The translations under genes were made by a program, and so were the position numbers. A model generated the notes under the pieces. It ran no database searches. It worked only from the letters and a program-made list of their open reading frames with translations, and had not been told where the DNA came from. A DNA stretch of 64,000 nucleotides, taken from NCBI GenBank assembly GCA_031993545.1, contig DAMAHZ010000003.1, forward strand, positions 30,071 to 94,070, read 5' to 3'. Positions 26,526 to 34,665 of this stretch are shown here, in pieces. The DNA comes from UBA1535 sp002323775. GTDB lineage: Bacteria > Bacillota > Clostridia > Tissierellales > Sedimentibacteraceae. Within the stretch, counting starts at the first letter, position 1. Every line of letters begins with the position of its first letter.

Positions 26526-27425
26526 TTAATCATTATAATTCAGAATAGATAAGTATTTTTCACCACCATCTGGGGAAATAGTGACAATTTTTTTACCGGA
26601 TCCGTATTTTTGTGCAAGCTTCCTTGCTGCGCATACATTCGCTCCTGTAGATATTCCTACAAGCATCCCAATTAATTTTGACACTTCAACAGCAGTATTT
26701 TCTGCTTCTTCATCGCTTACTCTAAGAATGTCACTCGCATACTGACCATCATATATGCTTGGAATAAAACCCGCTCCTATACCTTGTATTTTGTGTTTAC
26801 CTGGATTTTCACCAGACAGAACAGCCGAAGCCTTAGGCTCTGCCGCAATTGTAATTATATTTTTGTTATATTCTTTTAATCTCTTTGATACTCCTGTAAA
26901 TGTACCTCCTGTACCAACTCCTGCTACAAATATATCCAAGTCACTGATTTGTTTTATTATTTCATTGCCTGTTGTCATATAATGAATTTCTGAATTAGCC
27001 TTATTGTTAAATTGGTCAGGCATAAAATATTTTTTATCCTCCAGAAGAAGCTCATTAGCCTTTTTAATAGCACCGCTCATTCCTTTGCTGCCATCTGTTA
27101 ATATCAGGCTTGCTCCATATGATTTTATGAGATTTCGTCTTTCCTCGCTCATGGTTTCCGGCATAACTATAATTACCTTGTATCCCAGAACTCTCCCCAT
27201 AAGGGCTAGTGATATTCCTGTATTTCCGCTTGTAGGCTCTACTATAACGCTATCTTCCTCTAATAATTTCTTTTCTATTGCATCTCTTATAAGTCCAAGC
27301 GCAGCTCTGTCCTTTACACTTCCGCTGGGATTAAATTTCTCCATTTTTATAAATATATTTTCATTTGGAAGCTTTATAATAGGAGTATTCCCTATAAGAT
27401 TTAATGTGCTAAATTTTTCGTTCAT
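26526..27425 (-). CDS. cysK: cysteine synthase (O-acetylserine sulfhydrylase)
   Basis: 299 residues from the ATG at 27425, which has AGAAGGAG upstream; the longer open frame runs back into the T-box terminator and is not real. It is a PLP enzyme making cysteine from O-acetylserine and sulfide. Motifs are NPSGSVKDRAA near residues 33-43 with the PLP lysine, EPTSGNTGISLAL near 64, GVGTGGTFTGVS near 173 and ISPDGGEKYLS at the end. Paired with cysE, it forms a complete serine-to-cysteine route. Confidence 0.96.
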   Translation of the reverse strand: MNEKFSTLNLIGNTPIIKLPNENIFIKMEKFNPSGSVKDRAALGLIRDAIEKKLLEEDSVIVEPTSGNTGISLALMGRVLGYKVIIVMPETMSEERRNLIKSYGASLILTDGSKGMSGAIKKANELLLEDKKYFMPDQFNNKANSEIHYMTTGNEIIKQISDLDIFVAGVGTGGTFTGVSKRLKEYNKNIITIAAEPKASAVLSGENPGKHKIQGIGAGFIPSIYDGQYASDILRVSDEEAENTAVEVSKLIGMLVGISTGANVCAARKLAQKYGSGKKIVTISPDGGEKYLSILNYND

Positions 27426-27504
27426 AATTTTTCTCCTTCTATCTTTAATAAAATTAGTTTTATATAAGTTTAATAATCGTAATGCTGATAAATTCAAAGT
27501 ATTA

Positions 27505-27790
27505 GGTATAAAAAAACCGCCTTTAAGCGTACAATATAAATTATACACTTAGAGACGGTTTATGTATTCTACCGCGGTTCCACTCTATTTGGCTATAAAA
27601 AGCCCAACTCTAGTTCAAGCACATTTCATGCTCTATTAATATAACGGTTAAACCCGTGGCAGCCTACTGCTAAACTTCGGTACCAAGCTCAAAAGGGCAC
27701 TTCATACGCAATTCCAATAAGTATTCTCTCAGCAACTAAATACTCTCTCTTGATTTTCCTTACATATTACTTTCCTTTATCTACGCAAAT
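27505..27790 (-). promoter_or_regulatory. T-box riboswitch (probably tRNA-Cys) controlling cysK-cysE
   Basis: The minus-strand leader carries the 21-base T-box core AGAGUGGAACCGCGGUAGAAU minus its last base at 27566-27586, followed by a terminator hairpin at 27510-27562 (AAACCGUCUCUAAGUGUA against UACGCUUAAAGGCGGUUU and U-run). The UGGA bulge matches a tRNA whose 3' end is UCCA, as in bacterial tRNA-Cys. A UGC (Cys) triplet at 27718-27720 lies in a plausible specifier loop. Uncharged tRNA-Cys would favour read-through into the cysteine genes. Confidence 0.93.
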
Positions 27791-27946
27791 TATTAAATTT
27801 ACAATTTTAAGAAAATATAAAAATTTTCTTATTTATATATTATATTCGTTTTTATAAAAAATGCAACTAAAATTTTTATTGTGTTTTTTATTTTTATGCT
27901 TATAATGTTAAATATATAAATTTAAAAAATTATTTACATATTGCTA

Positions 27947-27977
27947 TTGACATTGACGTCGTGTCGTGCTTTATACT
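27947..27977 (+). promoter_or_regulatory. MerR-type promoter with 19-bp spacer
   Basis: TTGACA (27947-27952), 19 bases, TATACT (27972-27977). Overlong 19-bp spacers are the hallmark of promoters that MerR-family regulators untwist. It lies 34 bases before the merR-family gene, so autoregulation is likely. Confidence 0.6.
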
Positions 27978-28011
27978 TAAAAACAGAAGGGAGATGAAGG
28001 CATTGTATCTA

Positions 28012-28983
28012 ATGACAATCAGTGAAGTATCAAAAAATTTTAATATTTCGAGCAGAACGCTTCGTTACTATGAGCAGATAAACCTCATAAAGAGCCAGAA
28101 AAAAGATAATTACGCTTACCGTACATATGATGAAGATACTATAAGGCGTTTGCAGCAAATAATCGTTCTGCGTAAATTACGTATTCCTCTAAAGCAGATT
28201 AAATTTATTTTTGAAGATGCAGAGAAATCCCGTATGCTTGAAATATTTCAGGAAAATATTACTGAACTCGATATTGAAATATCTGCTCTTAATACTATAA
28301 AAAGTATTTTGCAATCTTTAGTCAATCGTTTAAACGAGAGCACAAAAATCAATATCAACTTAAACCTACTTCAAGACGATTATATTCTAAAAATCGTTGC
28401 GCCTTTAAGCCTTACTAAAATAAATTTTAAAGAGGAGAGGTCAATGGACGAATTAAACAAAGCAAGTGAAAGTTTGAGCAAGTTAAGTGACAGTAATGTA
28501 AGAATTATCTATCTGCCGCCTGCTACAGTGGCAAGCATTAATTGCATCGGAGGTATGCCCGAAATTGAAAGTGCCAATTTATTATCTAAATTTATTGAAG
28601 AAGCAAAGCTTTATGAGATAAAGCCTGATTTTAGACATTATGGCTTTAACAATCCAAATGGCAGTATGCCGGATGGAAGTGACCACGGTTATGAAAGATG
28701 GCTTACAATTCCAGAGAATTTTGAAGTTAAGCCACCTTTTACCAAAAGACAATTTACGGGAGGATTGTACTGCGCTCATATGATTCCTATGGGAGCTTTT
28801 GACGAATGGTTTAAACTACTCGAATGGACACAGAATAACAGCAAGTATGAATTAGATATAGAAGGCGAACTATCAGAAAGAGAGTGCTTAGAAGAACATC
28901 TTAATTATATTAATAAGTTTATGCTGTCTCCTGATGATTCAAGCATCCAGATAGATTTACTCCTGCCAATAAAGGAAAAGTAG
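28012..28983 (+). CDS. MerR-family regulator with GyrI-like ligand domain
   Basis: 323 residues from the ATG at 28012 (MTISEVSKNF), which follows GGGAGATGAAGG. Residues 1-70 are a MerR winged helix (ISSRTLRYYEQINLI, QIIVLRKLRIPLKQI), then a coiled-coil dimer helix (about 78-108), then from about 150 a GyrI-like/BmrR-type effector domain with the duplicated beta-sheet (IIYLPPATVASI, HGYERWLTIPENFEV, YCAHMIPMGAFDEWFKL). It probably senses a small hydrophobic or amphipathic compound and activates an efflux or detoxification gene not adjacent here. A 19-bp-spacer promoter lies upstream. Confidence 0.9.
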   Translation: MTISEVSKNFNISSRTLRYYEQINLIKSQKKDNYAYRTYDEDTIRRLQQIIVLRKLRIPLKQIKFIFEDAEKSRMLEIFQENITELDIEISALNTIKSILQSLVNRLNESTKININLNLLQDDYILKIVAPLSLTKINFKEERSMDELNKASESLSKLSDSNVRIIYLPPATVASINCIGGMPEIESANLLSKFIEEAKLYEIKPDFRHYGFNNPNGSMPDGSDHGYERWLTIPENFEVKPPFTKRQFTGGLYCAHMIPMGAFDEWFKLLEWTQNNSKYELDIEGELSERECLEEHLNYINKFMLSPDDSSIQIDLLLPIKEK

Positions 28984-29143
28984 ACAAAATAATATCCAAA
29001 ATAGCTCTTTACATTCCAAATACATTGTGATAATATTTATTCAAATTTTGATGTCTATTTATAATAGATGGATTTTAAATGTTTCTCAAACTGATATACA
29101 GTGAAAGTTGCATAGCAGCTTTTTAATAAAGGATGTGAAGTAT

Positions 29144-30511
29144 ATGTTGGATAATAATGTTTATAGAATGATTGTGGAGCAGCTCGATGGTGCTGTTATA
29201 ACAGATAAGGACGGTAGATATGTGTATGTGACAAAATCCTGGGAAGAATATTTTGGCACAAAACTTGAGAATGTCAAAGGAAAGTTTGTTAGAGACCTTG
29301 TTCCCACAACAAAAATCCACGAAGCCTTGGAAACGAAAAAACCTATAACAGGAATTCCAATACCAACAAAAGGAAAAGGAAACAGACAAAGCTTCTGTAA
29401 CTATATCCCTATCATAATAAATGACGAGGTTGTTGCAGGATTTATTTATATAATTTTCAATACAGAAGAAAAAGCTGTCCAATTTGCGGATAAACTCAAC
29501 GAAATGAAGCAAGAGCTTCAGTATTATCAGCAAGAACTCAGCAAGCTACGTAAATCTAAATATAACATTGATGATATCATTGGTAAAAGCAGTGCAATTA
29601 TTAATTTAAAAGAACAGATTAAAAGAGCGGCTCATTCATCATCTAATGTCTTAATTGAAGGTGAAACTGGAGTTGGAAAGGAATTAGTAGCAAATTCTAT
29701 ACATGATTTAAGTATTCGTTCTATTAAACCTTTAATTAAGGTCAACTGTGCGGCAATACCTTCTGAATTGTTTGAATCCGAGCTATTTGGATATGAATAT
29801 GGAGCATTTACTGGAGCTAAAAGAGAAGGTAAGCAAGGAAAGTTTGAGATGGCTAATGAGGGGACTTTGTTTCTTGATGAAATTAATCAATTATCAACAA
29901 TTGCCCAGCCAAAGCTACTTAGAGTTTTACAGGAAAAAGAAATTGAAAAAATTGGCGGGAAGAATAGCATCCCAATAAATACGAGATTAATCGTAGCTAC
30001 AAATACCTGTCTTGAGAAAATGATTAAAGATAAAACTTTCAGAGAGGACCTATATTATAGATTAAATGTAATAAATATAAAAATTCCATCTTTAAGAGAA
30101 AGAAAAGAAGATATACCTTTGCTTATAGAAAACATGATAGATAAGTTGAATTTTCAACTTGGCTTGAACGTACAAGGTATTAGCTCGAGTGCAATCGACA
30201 GGCTTATGGATTATGATTGGCCCGGAAATGTCAGAGAATTGCAAAATGTCATAGAACGTGCAATGAATATGGCCCTGTCTGGCAACTTAAATTCAAACCA
30301 TTTTGATGAATATTTTCAAAATAAAATGCTAAAGCACAGTGTCAGCAACAGAGAAATACTACCCTTAAAATTAGCAAAGAGCGATACAGAAAAAGAAATA
30401 ATTATAAAAAGTTTAGAAAAAAATAACAACAATAAGACCAAGTGTGCTAAAGAGCTTGGAATATCAAGAACTATGTTATATAAAAAGCTTGAACAATACG
30501 ATATTATGTAA
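29144..30511 (+). CDS. sigma-54 enhancer-binding activator, PAS-AAA-Fis (RocR-like)
   Basis: 455 residues from the ATG at 29144, with AAAGGATGTG upstream. PAS sensor at 5-115 (GAVITDKDGRYVYVTKSWEEYFG), short coiled linker, AAA+ domain at ~140-375 with Walker A GETGVGKE, the sigma-54-contacting GAFTGA loop, TLFLDEIN and VRELQNVIERA, then a Fis-type helix-turn-helix at the C-terminus (CAKELGISRTMLYKKLEQ). It remodels sigma-54 RNA polymerase at -24/-12 promoters in response to a ligand bound by PAS. The sigma-54 promoter and two palindromes directly downstream make the next operon its likely target. Confidence 0.95.
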   Translation: MLDNNVYRMIVEQLDGAVITDKDGRYVYVTKSWEEYFGTKLENVKGKFVRDLVPTTKIHEALETKKPITGIPIPTKGKGNRQSFCNYIPIIINDEVVAGFIYIIFNTEEKAVQFADKLNEMKQELQYYQQELSKLRKSKYNIDDIIGKSSAIINLKEQIKRAAHSSSNVLIEGETGVGKELVANSIHDLSIRSIKPLIKVNCAAIPSELFESELFGYEYGAFTGAKREGKQGKFEMANEGTLFLDEINQLSTIAQPKLLRVLQEKEIEKIGGKNSIPINTRLIVATNTCLEKMIKDKTFREDLYYRLNVINIKIPSLRERKEDIPLLIENMIDKLNFQLGLNVQGISSSAIDRLMDYDWPGNVRELQNVIERAMNMALSGNLNSNHFDEYFQNKMLKHSVSNREILPLKLAKSDTEKEIIIKSLEKNNNNKTKCAKELGISRTMLYKKLEQYDIM

Positions 30512-30524
30512 ATTTTTATTTACG
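30507..30524. promoter_or_regulatory. candidate activator-binding palindrome UAS1
   Basis: TGTAAATTTTTATTTACG is an 18-bp near-palindrome that overlaps the stop codon of the activator gene. It matches 16 of 18 positions of the second site 90 bases downstream and lies about 245 bases before the -24/-12 promoter, a normal range for enhancer sites. Confidence 0.6.
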
Positions 30525-30596
30525 TCAACTAAAGTTTACACATAGACAGAAAAAAGCTTATTTTATTAGAAAAATCGACAATCAAAAACTATTTTA

Positions 30597-30614
30597 TGTA
30601 AATATTTATTTACA
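30597..30614. promoter_or_regulatory. candidate activator-binding palindrome UAS2
   Basis: TGTAAATATTTATTTACA is a perfect 18-bp palindrome, 90 bases centre to centre from UAS1 and about 155 bases upstream of the sigma-54 promoter. Ninety bases is close to a whole number of helix turns only if the repeat is 10.0-11.2 bp, so relative helical face is undecided. Confidence 0.65.
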
Positions 30615-30766
30615 CTAAAAACAGCTTGAATACTTATATGTATACAGGCTGTTTTATTTTAATTTAATTTTTTTAAAAATTATATATTAATTTATTGTTG
30701 TAATTTTAACAATTTTTGATTTTCAATCTATATGTTAATAATTTATTTTTACTTAAATTTATCAGT

Positions 30767-30782
30767 TGGCACATTTGTTGCT
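30767..30782 (+). promoter_or_regulatory. sigma-54 (-24/-12) promoter
   Basis: TGGCAC ATTTG TTGCT matches the sigma-54 consensus TGGCAC-N5-TTGCW at every defined position, with GG (-24) and GC (-12) separated by 10 bases. Transcription should begin near 30793 and read the cyclase-symporter-BKACE operon. The leader of about 117 bases is A/T-rich and ends in a strong AGGAGG. Confidence 0.9.
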
Positions 30783-30910
30783 TTAATAAGATTATGATAA
30801 TAAATCATAATAATAATTTTATAAAAATATGACAAAAAATATATAAAATTATTTTATTATCTATATTAGGGAATAGTAATAAAATTTACTTTTAGGAGGA
30901 AAATAAAAAA

Positions 30911-31681
30911 ATGAAGATTGTAGATTTAAGTATAAGCTTAGAAAGTGGAATTCCAAGTGATCCACCACCGCAAATTCCTTATATTGAATACAGAAACCAT
31001 AAGGATACGGCAGAGGAAATGACAGCTTATTTTGGTGATGCAACAGTTGATGACTTGCCAGAAGGAAATGGATGGGCAATTGAATTTATTAAATTATCGA
31101 CACATTCAGGAACTCATATTGACGCTCCATATCATTATTATCCAACAATGAATGGCGGAGAACGTGCATGGACTATTGATGAAGTGCCGCTAGATTGGTT
31201 TTACGGACACGCAGTAGTGGTTGATTTCAGAGATAAGCCAGATGGATATAAGGTTGAAGTAGCAGATTTCGTAGAGTATTTTAACAAAATAAATTATAAA
31301 TTGCAAGCAAAGGATATTGTTCTTGTAAATACTGGAGCAAGTAAAAAATGGGGAACTAAAGAATACTTAGTTTCCGGATGTGGAATGTCAAAGGAAGCAA
31401 CTTTATGGCTTATTAAGCAAGGCGTTAGAGTGGTAGGTACTGATGGATGGAGCTGGGACAGACCTCTCCCATATATAGGAAAAGAGTTTTCTGAAACTAA
31501 AAACAAGGACATCATTTGGGAGGCTCACAGAGCAGGAATTGAAGAAGCATATTGTCATATTGAAAAATTGACTAACTTAGAAGCTTTGCCAATAACAGGA
31601 AGTAAATTTTTCTGCTTCCCATTCAAGATTAAAAATGCAAGTGCAGGCTGGATTAGAGCCGTTGCATTTGTAGAAGAATAA
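30911..31681 (+). CDS. cyclase-family (kynurenine formamidase-like) metal hydrolase
   Basis: 256 residues. The signature HSGTHIDAPYH at 65-75 gives the metal ligands of the cyclase/kynurenine formamidase/isatin hydrolase family, which open amide or lactam bonds with Zn or Mn. Other blocks are IVDLSISLESGIPSDPP at the start and VSGCGMSKEATLWLIKQGVRVVGTDGWSWDRP near 155-187. The substrate is not known; position as first gene of a sigma-54 operon with a transporter and a beta-keto acid cleavage enzyme suggests it opens or hydrolyses the imported compound. Ribosome site AGGAGG. Confidence 0.88.
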   Translation: MKIVDLSISLESGIPSDPPPQIPYIEYRNHKDTAEEMTAYFGDATVDDLPEGNGWAIEFIKLSTHSGTHIDAPYHYYPTMNGGERAWTIDEVPLDWFYGHAVVVDFRDKPDGYKVEVADFVEYFNKINYKLQAKDIVLVNTGASKKWGTKEYLVSGCGMSKEATLWLIKQGVRVVGTDGWSWDRPLPYIGKEFSETKNKDIIWEAHRAGIEEAYCHIEKLTNLEALPITGSKFFCFPFKIKNASAGWIRAVAFVEE

Positions 31682-31720
31682 AAATTTAATTTAAGCTTAA
31701 ATCTATAAGGAGGATTTAAA

Positions 31721-33700
31721 ATGACTAATATTATTTTTGGAATTTATGCAGTAATTTTTATCGGACTATTAATAGGGTCTGGATTCATTGCCAAGAAATG
31801 GGTATCTGATACTGATGACTATATTCTTGCCGGCAGACAAATAAGCACCCCTATCAATACTTTGGGTGTTGTAGCTATAGGCTTTGCCGGAACAAGTATT
31901 ACTCTTGCACCCGGATTTTCAATTCTTTACGGTGTTCAGGGCGGTATAATTTGGGGAGTTATATATTCTTTAGCCGGACTTATGGTATATGCTAATATCT
32001 TCTCTAAATTTATACGCAGAAGCGGAGCCCAAACACTTCCTGAATACTTTGAAACAAGATATAATGGCAAGGTTAGAGGACTTGTTGCGATTACTTCTGT
32101 TATAGGTATGTGTGGTATACTTGCAAATAACGTAACTTCATTATCATCTATAGTATCCGGATATACAGGTTGGCCAATAATTATAATCACAGGTGCCGCA
32201 TTCTTGGTTATATTGATATTTGCTACTATGAGCGGAATGTGGGCAACAACAATAACTGATTTTATTCAAGTTGTAATAGGCACTATCGCAGTTCCTGTTT
32301 TTCTTGGAATTTTAGTAAATAAATATGGCGGATTTGATTTCTTTAACGCTTGGAAAGGTGGAAACTGGGTAAATACTGGTTTAGCGGGCGCTCAAATGCC
32401 TATGTTAACACTCAAATATCCTAGTGCATTAACTTTCTTAATATTGTTTGGTACTGCACTTGTTTGGGGAAATAATTACTACTGGATAAAAATGGCATCT
32501 TGCAGAAATGAACATGTTGCCCAAAAGTCTTATACTTTTGGTTCGATATATTTAATAGTTGTATTCATGATTCCTCTATCAATAATTGGAATTTATGCTG
32601 GTACAATAATGCCTGAATCATTTACTCTTTTAGGCGGTAAAATAGCGCATACAGCTGCATACGGAGTTATAGCAAAATCAATCACTCCGATTTTGGGCTC
32701 ACTCTTTATAGTTGGAGCTTCTGCTGCTGCATTGTCAACTGCTTCAACTTCTGCTATGGGAGCTACATCAACAGCTACTCGTGACATCTATAAGAGAATG
32801 ATTAACAAACAAGCATCTCCTGAAAAAACACTAAAAGCAAGTAAGGTTTCAATGGCTTTGATTATAATAGTTACATGGTTTATGACATTCTTCCCAGGCG
32901 GACCTACCTATCTATTTGCATTTGCTAACGCATGGCTTACTCCTCCTGCTGTACTCCTTGTACTTGGAGCTTTCTGGCCTAGATTTAACGCAAAAGGCGC
33001 ATACTGGGGAGCACTTGCAGGTATGCTGACAATGATTGTCTTAACTATACTAGAGCTGACAAAAATATTTAACATCGGTCAATGGACTCATATGGCAATA
33101 GTAGGATTTATTGTATCTTTAGTTGTTGGGGTTATCGTTGCACTTGCAACTCCTGCTAATTACTATTCCAGAAATGGCTGGAACAGAAAAGCTGATAAGA
33201 ATAATCGTGAAAAAGTTAAATTAGATGATTTTGACTTAAAAGTACTAGAAATGATAAGAGTAGGTCATCAGTATTTAGCTGATATAAATGATGGTCTTAG
33301 CGTTGACTCAAATGTATCAGGTTTATCAATTGAAAAATTAGATAGAGGTGGATACATTGAAAGAGCCGGCTTGACAGGCAGCAAATTCTTCACATTTACA
33401 ATTACAGATAAAGCAAATGAAGTTTTACCAGTGCTTAATGATGTTGAAGCTAAGCTTTTAGCTGATAATTTGAATGCTAAATATATTAAATTCATTGAGA
33501 TTTCAAAGAGCAATCCTGAAAAAATAGGAACATTTGCAAAAGAGTATAAAATGAGCTCTCTCCAAATGTCAAGTATGATTTCTCACTTATCTAGGAGAGG
33601 TTATGTTAAAGAAACAGGAATGTTCAGAAGACTTGTTAAATTAACAGACAAAGGAAACTCTGTGCTTCAAAAATATTCTTCAATGGGAGGAGTTTTATAA
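31721..33700 (+). CDS. sodium:solute symporter with C-terminal tandem winged-helix domains
   Basis: 659 residues. Residues 1-490 form the SSS core with about 12-13 membrane segments, including TLGVVAIGFAGTSITLAPGFS near 45 and ASAAALSTASTSAMGATSTATRDIYK near 334, which resembles the sodium-site helix region. From about 500 the protein continues for 160 cytoplasmic residues holding two winged-helix-like units (DDFDLKVLEMIRVGH...GLSIEKLDRGGYIERAGL and EKIGTFAKEYKMSSLQMSSMISHLSRRGYVKETG). Such C-terminal additions are unusual and suggest coupling of transport to signalling. Ribosome site AAGGAGG; stop overlaps the start of the next gene. Confidence 0.9.
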   Translation: MTNIIFGIYAVIFIGLLIGSGFIAKKWVSDTDDYILAGRQISTPINTLGVVAIGFAGTSITLAPGFSILYGVQGGIIWGVIYSLAGLMVYANIFSKFIRRSGAQTLPEYFETRYNGKVRGLVAITSVIGMCGILANNVTSLSSIVSGYTGWPIIIITGAAFLVILIFATMSGMWATTITDFIQVVIGTIAVPVFLGILVNKYGGFDFFNAWKGGNWVNTGLAGAQMPMLTLKYPSALTFLILFGTALVWGNNYYWIKMASCRNEHVAQKSYTFGSIYLIVVFMIPLSIIGIYAGTIMPESFTLLGGKIAHTAAYGVIAKSITPILGSLFIVGASAAALSTASTSAMGATSTATRDIYKRMINKQASPEKTLKASKVSMALIIIVTWFMTFFPGGPTYLFAFANAWLTPPAVLLVLGAFWPRFNAKGAYWGALAGMLTMIVLTILELTKIFNIGQWTHMAIVGFIVSLVVGVIVALATPANYYSRNGWNRKADKNNREKVKLDDFDLKVLEMIRVGHQYLADINDGLSVDSNVSGLSIEKLDRGGYIERAGLTGSKFFTFTITDKANEVLPVLNDVEAKLLADNLNAKYIKFIEISKSNPEKIGTFAKEYKMSSLQMSSMISHLSRRGYVKETGMFRRLVKLTDKGNSVLQKYSSMGGVL

Positions 33701-34515
33701 TGGCAAAGACAATAATAACAGTAGCGACTACAGGTGCATGGCCTAAAAAGGAACAAAATCCTAATATTCCGTTAACTCCACAGGAGATTGCAGACGATGT
33801 ATACAAATGCTATCTAGCCGGAGCTGCAATAGCGCATATTCACATGAGAGATGATGATGGCAACGGAACAATGGACACAAAAAAATTCGAAGAAACTGTA
33901 AAACTAATCAGAGAAAAATGCGATATAGTTATAAACTGTACAACATCAGGCGATATATATGCTACGGATGAAACAAGACAAGCACATTTAAAAACAGTAA
34001 AACCTGAGATGGCTTCATATGACTGCGGAAGTATGAACTGGATGCACAATGCTTTGTTTATCAATCATCCAAAGTTCTTGGAAGAACTTGGACTCACTAT
34101 GCAGGAGTACAATGTAAAGCCTGAGATAGAAATATTTGATGCGGGTATGATATATAATTCCTTTCACTACCTCAAAAAAGGTGTTTTAAAAGGAACTCAA
34201 CATTATCAATTTGCTCTTGGTGCAGCAGGTGGCAGTGCCGCTACAGTTGAAAATTTAGTTTATTTAAAGAGCTTATTGCCACCGGACTCAACATGGTCAG
34301 CATTTGGAATAGGCAAAGGTCATGTTCCTATAATGCTTACAGCTATCGCAATGGGTGGACATATAAGAGTTGGCTTAGAAGATAATCTATATTTAAAGCC
34401 TGGTGTATTGGCTACAAACGAACAATTAGTTACAAGAGCTGCCAATACAGTCAGAGAGGCTGGCAATGAAGTTGCAACGCCAAATGACGCTAGAGAAATT
34501 TTAGGTCTTAAATAG
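33700..34515 (+). CDS. BKACE-family beta-keto acid cleavage enzyme (DUF849)
   Basis: 271 residues. The family condenses a beta-keto acid with acetyl-CoA and releases acetoacetate and a new CoA ester; the founding member Kce acts on 3-keto-5-aminohexanoate in lysine fermentation. Zinc ligands His46 and His48 (AHIHMRDD) and the RVGLEDN block near 226-232 are present. Position 14, glutamate in Kce by my recollection of that sequence, is tryptophan here (TTGAWPKKEQNPNIP), so the amine-binding contact is probably missing and the substrate differs. Its ATG overlaps the symporter stop (TAATG), implying coupled translation. Confidence 0.9.
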   Translation: MAKTIITVATTGAWPKKEQNPNIPLTPQEIADDVYKCYLAGAAIAHIHMRDDDGNGTMDTKKFEETVKLIREKCDIVINCTTSGDIYATDETRQAHLKTVKPEMASYDCGSMNWMHNALFINHPKFLEELGLTMQEYNVKPEIEIFDAGMIYNSFHYLKKGVLKGTQHYQFALGAAGGSAATVENLVYLKSLLPPDSTWSAFGIGKGHVPIMLTAIAMGGHIRVGLEDNLYLKPGVLATNEQLVTRAANTVREAGNEVATPNDAREILGLK

Positions 34516-34564
34516 AAGTATTTTCTTATCCAAACGGAATTTTTTCAATTGGCATAAGGTTCAG

Positions 34565-34605
34565 ATTTGTCGAACGGAAACTCCCCTCTGTTCGACAAAT
34601 TTTTA
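34565..34605 (+). terminator. terminator between BKACE and thiolase genes
   Basis: ATTTGTCGAAC (34565-34575) and GTTCGACAAAT (34590-34600) form a perfect 11-bp stem followed by TTTTTAT. It lies 50 bases after the BKACE stop, so the thiolase gene may need partial read-through or its own promoter. Confidence 0.85.
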
Positions 34606-34665
34606 TATTCGTAATAAAAGAGAAACATTGGTTAAGACCACTAAGTGGCATAATGGAGGTAATTT

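Noticed and set aside
29123..29533. 136-codon minus-strand frame opposite the sigma-54 activator
   Set aside because: Antisense shadow of the PAS region; hydrophobic, low-complexity composition and no ribosome site.
34565..34605. An attachment or operator site before thiolase
   Set aside because: A perfect stem followed directly by a T-run is best explained as a terminator.
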